A stretch of 8,344 nucleotides of DNA from Lachnospiraceae bacterium UBA7060. GTDB taxonomy: Bacteria; Bacillota; Clostridia; Lachnospirales; Lachnospiraceae. The position numbers and the translations under genes were made by a program. The notes under the pieces were generated by a model. It searched no databases and was not told the DNA's origin. It saw nothing but the letters and a program-made list of their open reading frames with translations. This document shows positions 6,529-8,344 of the stretch, piece by piece. Location of the stretch: assembly GCA_002493835.1 (NCBI GenBank), contig DLAA01000024.1:4443-12786 (forward strand), given 5' to 3'. Position 1 is the first letter of the stretch, and each line of letters starts with the position of its first letter.

Positions 6529-8334
6529 ATGATGAAATGGAAAAGATTCGTTGATCAAATTAGTCAGAAATTGAGAAGGCGGAAATCACTCAGATGGAGC
6601 ATGGTCAGAAGGCTTGTGTTCGGCTGGGTTTTTCCGCTTTTTATGCTGACTTTTATAATTATCTTTTTCGTGGCGGCGAACAGTCATGAACAGGTGGAGC
6701 ATACTATTATGGCGTCTCTCGAAAAGTCTACGCAGATTATGCGAATGCAGATCAAGGACTGCGAGACAGCGTCCAAAAACGCCTCCTATATGCATGTCAT
6801 CTCAGAGAGTTATCAAACCTATCTTAAGGATAGAAATAAAGAGGATTTTAGAAAGAGTGTAGTAAATTTCCTGGAACAGCAGTATCAGTTCAATGATAAC
6901 TGCCGGACAGCGGAGCTGATTGTGCTGTCGGACCCGGCGGAGCGGTATTATGTGATGAATGTATCCGGAAACAAAGGAACCTATCGGGAGATTGAGTTTT
7001 TTTATCAGACGGCCCGGGATCAGATTCTCCAGGCTGCCCGGGATCTCGACACGGCCACGACGCTTGTGGGAATAGAGGGCAGAGTTTATATGGTTCGGAA
7101 TCTGGTAAATGCCAACTTTAAGTTTAAGCCCTACGCCGTGCTGGTTCTGGAACTGAATCCCGTTTCCCTGCTGGAGAGCTATGCGGGAATTTGGGGTTAT
7201 GAGAGTGTGGCTGTTTATTGGAATGGGGAGCTGATGATGGCAGAGCAGGAGACTGGGAAGTATCTGCCAGAGAGGCTGGGAGAGCAGCTTGACAAACAGG
7301 AGGAGCTGTATATTCGAGGCGGCAGATGGGAATCTATTCACGCTTATCGGAGAATGAATCTGTACGGCGGGACGATGGTGACGGCTGTCAGTGTGGATAA
7401 GAAGATCACTCATGCGGGGATTACCAGTCTGGAATCGCTTTTTCTTATTCTTCTGTTGTTTATGATTCCACTTGTAATTCAGATGATGCGCTTCTTTCAT
7501 GAAAAAGTGACTCGGCCGTTAAAGCAGCTTGTCACAGCGTCGAATGCGGTCAGGGAGGGAAATCTGGGAATTCAGGTTGAGAATACAGAGGACAACGAAG
7601 AATTTTATCAGATGAAGGATTCCTTCAATCATATGTCGCGAAGGCTTAAAAATCAGTTTGATAAGATTTATCTGGAGGAAATAGCACTTAGGGATGCAAA
7701 GATTATGGCGCTGCAGTCTCAGATCAATCCTCATTTTCTGAATAACACGCTGGAGATTATAAACTGGGAGGCGCGTCTTAATGGAAATTATAAAGTGAGT
7801 GGTATGATTGAGGCACTCTCCACCATGTTGGGGGAGACTATGAACCGGAATGAGAAACAATTTCATACGGTAGCGGAGGAGATGGCATATGCGGATGCTT
7901 ATCTCTATATCATTTCGCAGCGATTTGGCGCGAAGTTCCAGTGCACGAAAAAAATTGACGAGAGTCTTTCTAACGTGCAGGTACCGCGGCTGGTCATTCA
8001 GCCCATCGTGGAGAATGCGGTGGAGCACGGCATGGATATCACCAGGCAGGGACAGTTGGAGATCAGATTGTCTGCGCGGGAAGACGGGTATCTATGTATT
8101 GAGGTGGAAGATAACGGGCATTTGACACAGGAAGATCGAAGCAGGATTGACAGGCTCCTGTCCCGGGATATCGAGCTGTCCAAGGAGAAACGGGTGAGTC
8201 TGGGTATTCGTAATGTTGACCAGAGACTTAAGATGATATATGGTTCGGATTGTGGGTTGTTTATAACCGGAAATGACCAGGAACATACTGTCAGCACAAT
8301 TTTGCTCAAAATGGATGTGCCAAGCGAACAATAA
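6529..8334 (+). CDS. YesM/LytS-type membrane sensor histidine kinase
   Basis: This inner-membrane sensor phosphorylates itself on His and would pass the phosphate to a response regulator. Numbering is from the first of two adjacent ATGs; the second (6532) is equally likely, as GAGG at 6521-6524 is better spaced for it. A basic N-terminus leads into membrane segment 1 (about 28-50), then an extracytoplasmic sensing region (51-300) and segment 2 (about 302-323). A HAMP domain follows (about 324-376). The His_kinase domain has LQSQINPHFLNNTLE with phosphoacceptor His402. The ATPase domain shows the N box (IVENAVEHG, 492-500), DNG (528-530) and SLGIRN (557-562). About 600 aa is typical for sensors paired with AraC-family regulators and carbohydrate ABC transporters. 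None of those partners is in the window; only 10 bases remain after the stop, so a regulator probably follows. A ligand related to the GH94 substrate is inference from adjacency. Confidence 0.93.
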   Translation: MMKWKRFVDQISQKLRRRKSLRWSMVRRLVFGWVFPLFMLTFIIIFFVAANSHEQVEHTIMASLEKSTQIMRMQIKDCETASKNASYMHVISESYQTYLKDRNKEDFRKSVVNFLEQQYQFNDNCRTAELIVLSDPAERYYVMNVSGNKGTYREIEFFYQTARDQILQAARDLDTATTLVGIEGRVYMVRNLVNANFKFKPYAVLVLELNPVSLLESYAGIWGYESVAVYWNGELMMAEQETGKYLPERLGEQLDKQEELYIRGGRWESIHAYRRMNLYGGTMVTAVSVDKKITHAGITSLESLFLILLLFMIPLVIQMMRFFHEKVTRPLKQLVTASNAVREGNLGIQVENTEDNEEFYQMKDSFNHMSRRLKNQFDKIYLEEIALRDAKIMALQSQINPHFLNNTLEIINWEARLNGNYKVSGMIEALSTMLGETMNRNEKQFHTVAEEMAYADAYLYIISQRFGAKFQCTKKIDESLSNVQVPRLVIQPIVENAVEHGMDITRQGQLEIRLSAREDGYLCIEVEDNGHLTQEDRSRIDRLLSRDIELSKEKRVSLGIRNVDQRLKMIYGSDCGLFITGNDQEHTVSTILLKMDVPSEQ

Positions 8335-8344
8335 AAGGCAAAAA

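Overview
The window looks like chromosomal DNA of a gut-type Clostridia member, most likely Lachnospiraceae. The evidence is the codon style, the strong AGGAGG ribosome binding sites, the GH94 and YesM-type genes, and the kind of IS1182-family transposase present. The genus call is inference.

The left part (1-1563) is decayed mobile DNA. It holds the 3'-truncated end of a gene resembling a phage tail or baseplate protein (+ strand). At about base 397 this runs straight into a broken IS1182-family transposase on the - strand, which has lost its C-terminal third and carries two one-base frameshifts. About 300 bases without a gene follow. Next come two divergent tRNA-Leu genes, anticodon AAG on the - strand (1862-1945) and anticodon CAG on the + strand (2104-2187). 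Each has a near-consensus promoter with a 17-bp spacer and its own terminator hairpin.

The right part (2300-8344) is intact and all on the + strand. A GH94 glycoside phosphorylase closely resembles N,N'-diacetylchitobiose phosphorylase. It is followed by an alpha-D-phosphohexomutase. Together they would split an imported beta-linked disaccharide with phosphate and turn the sugar 1-phosphate into the 6-phosphate, saving one ATP compared with hydrolysis plus kinase. Between them lies a striking array of seven degenerate copies of GTTTACATAA at roughly 20-bp spacing, the least explained structure in the window. After a GC-rich hairpin comes a complete YesM/LytS-type membrane sensor histidine kinase. 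This kinase class usually pairs with an AraC-type response regulator and a sugar ABC transporter, so those partners probably lie just beyond the right edge.

I did not find a clearly new multi-gene system. The repeat array is the best candidate for something undescribed.
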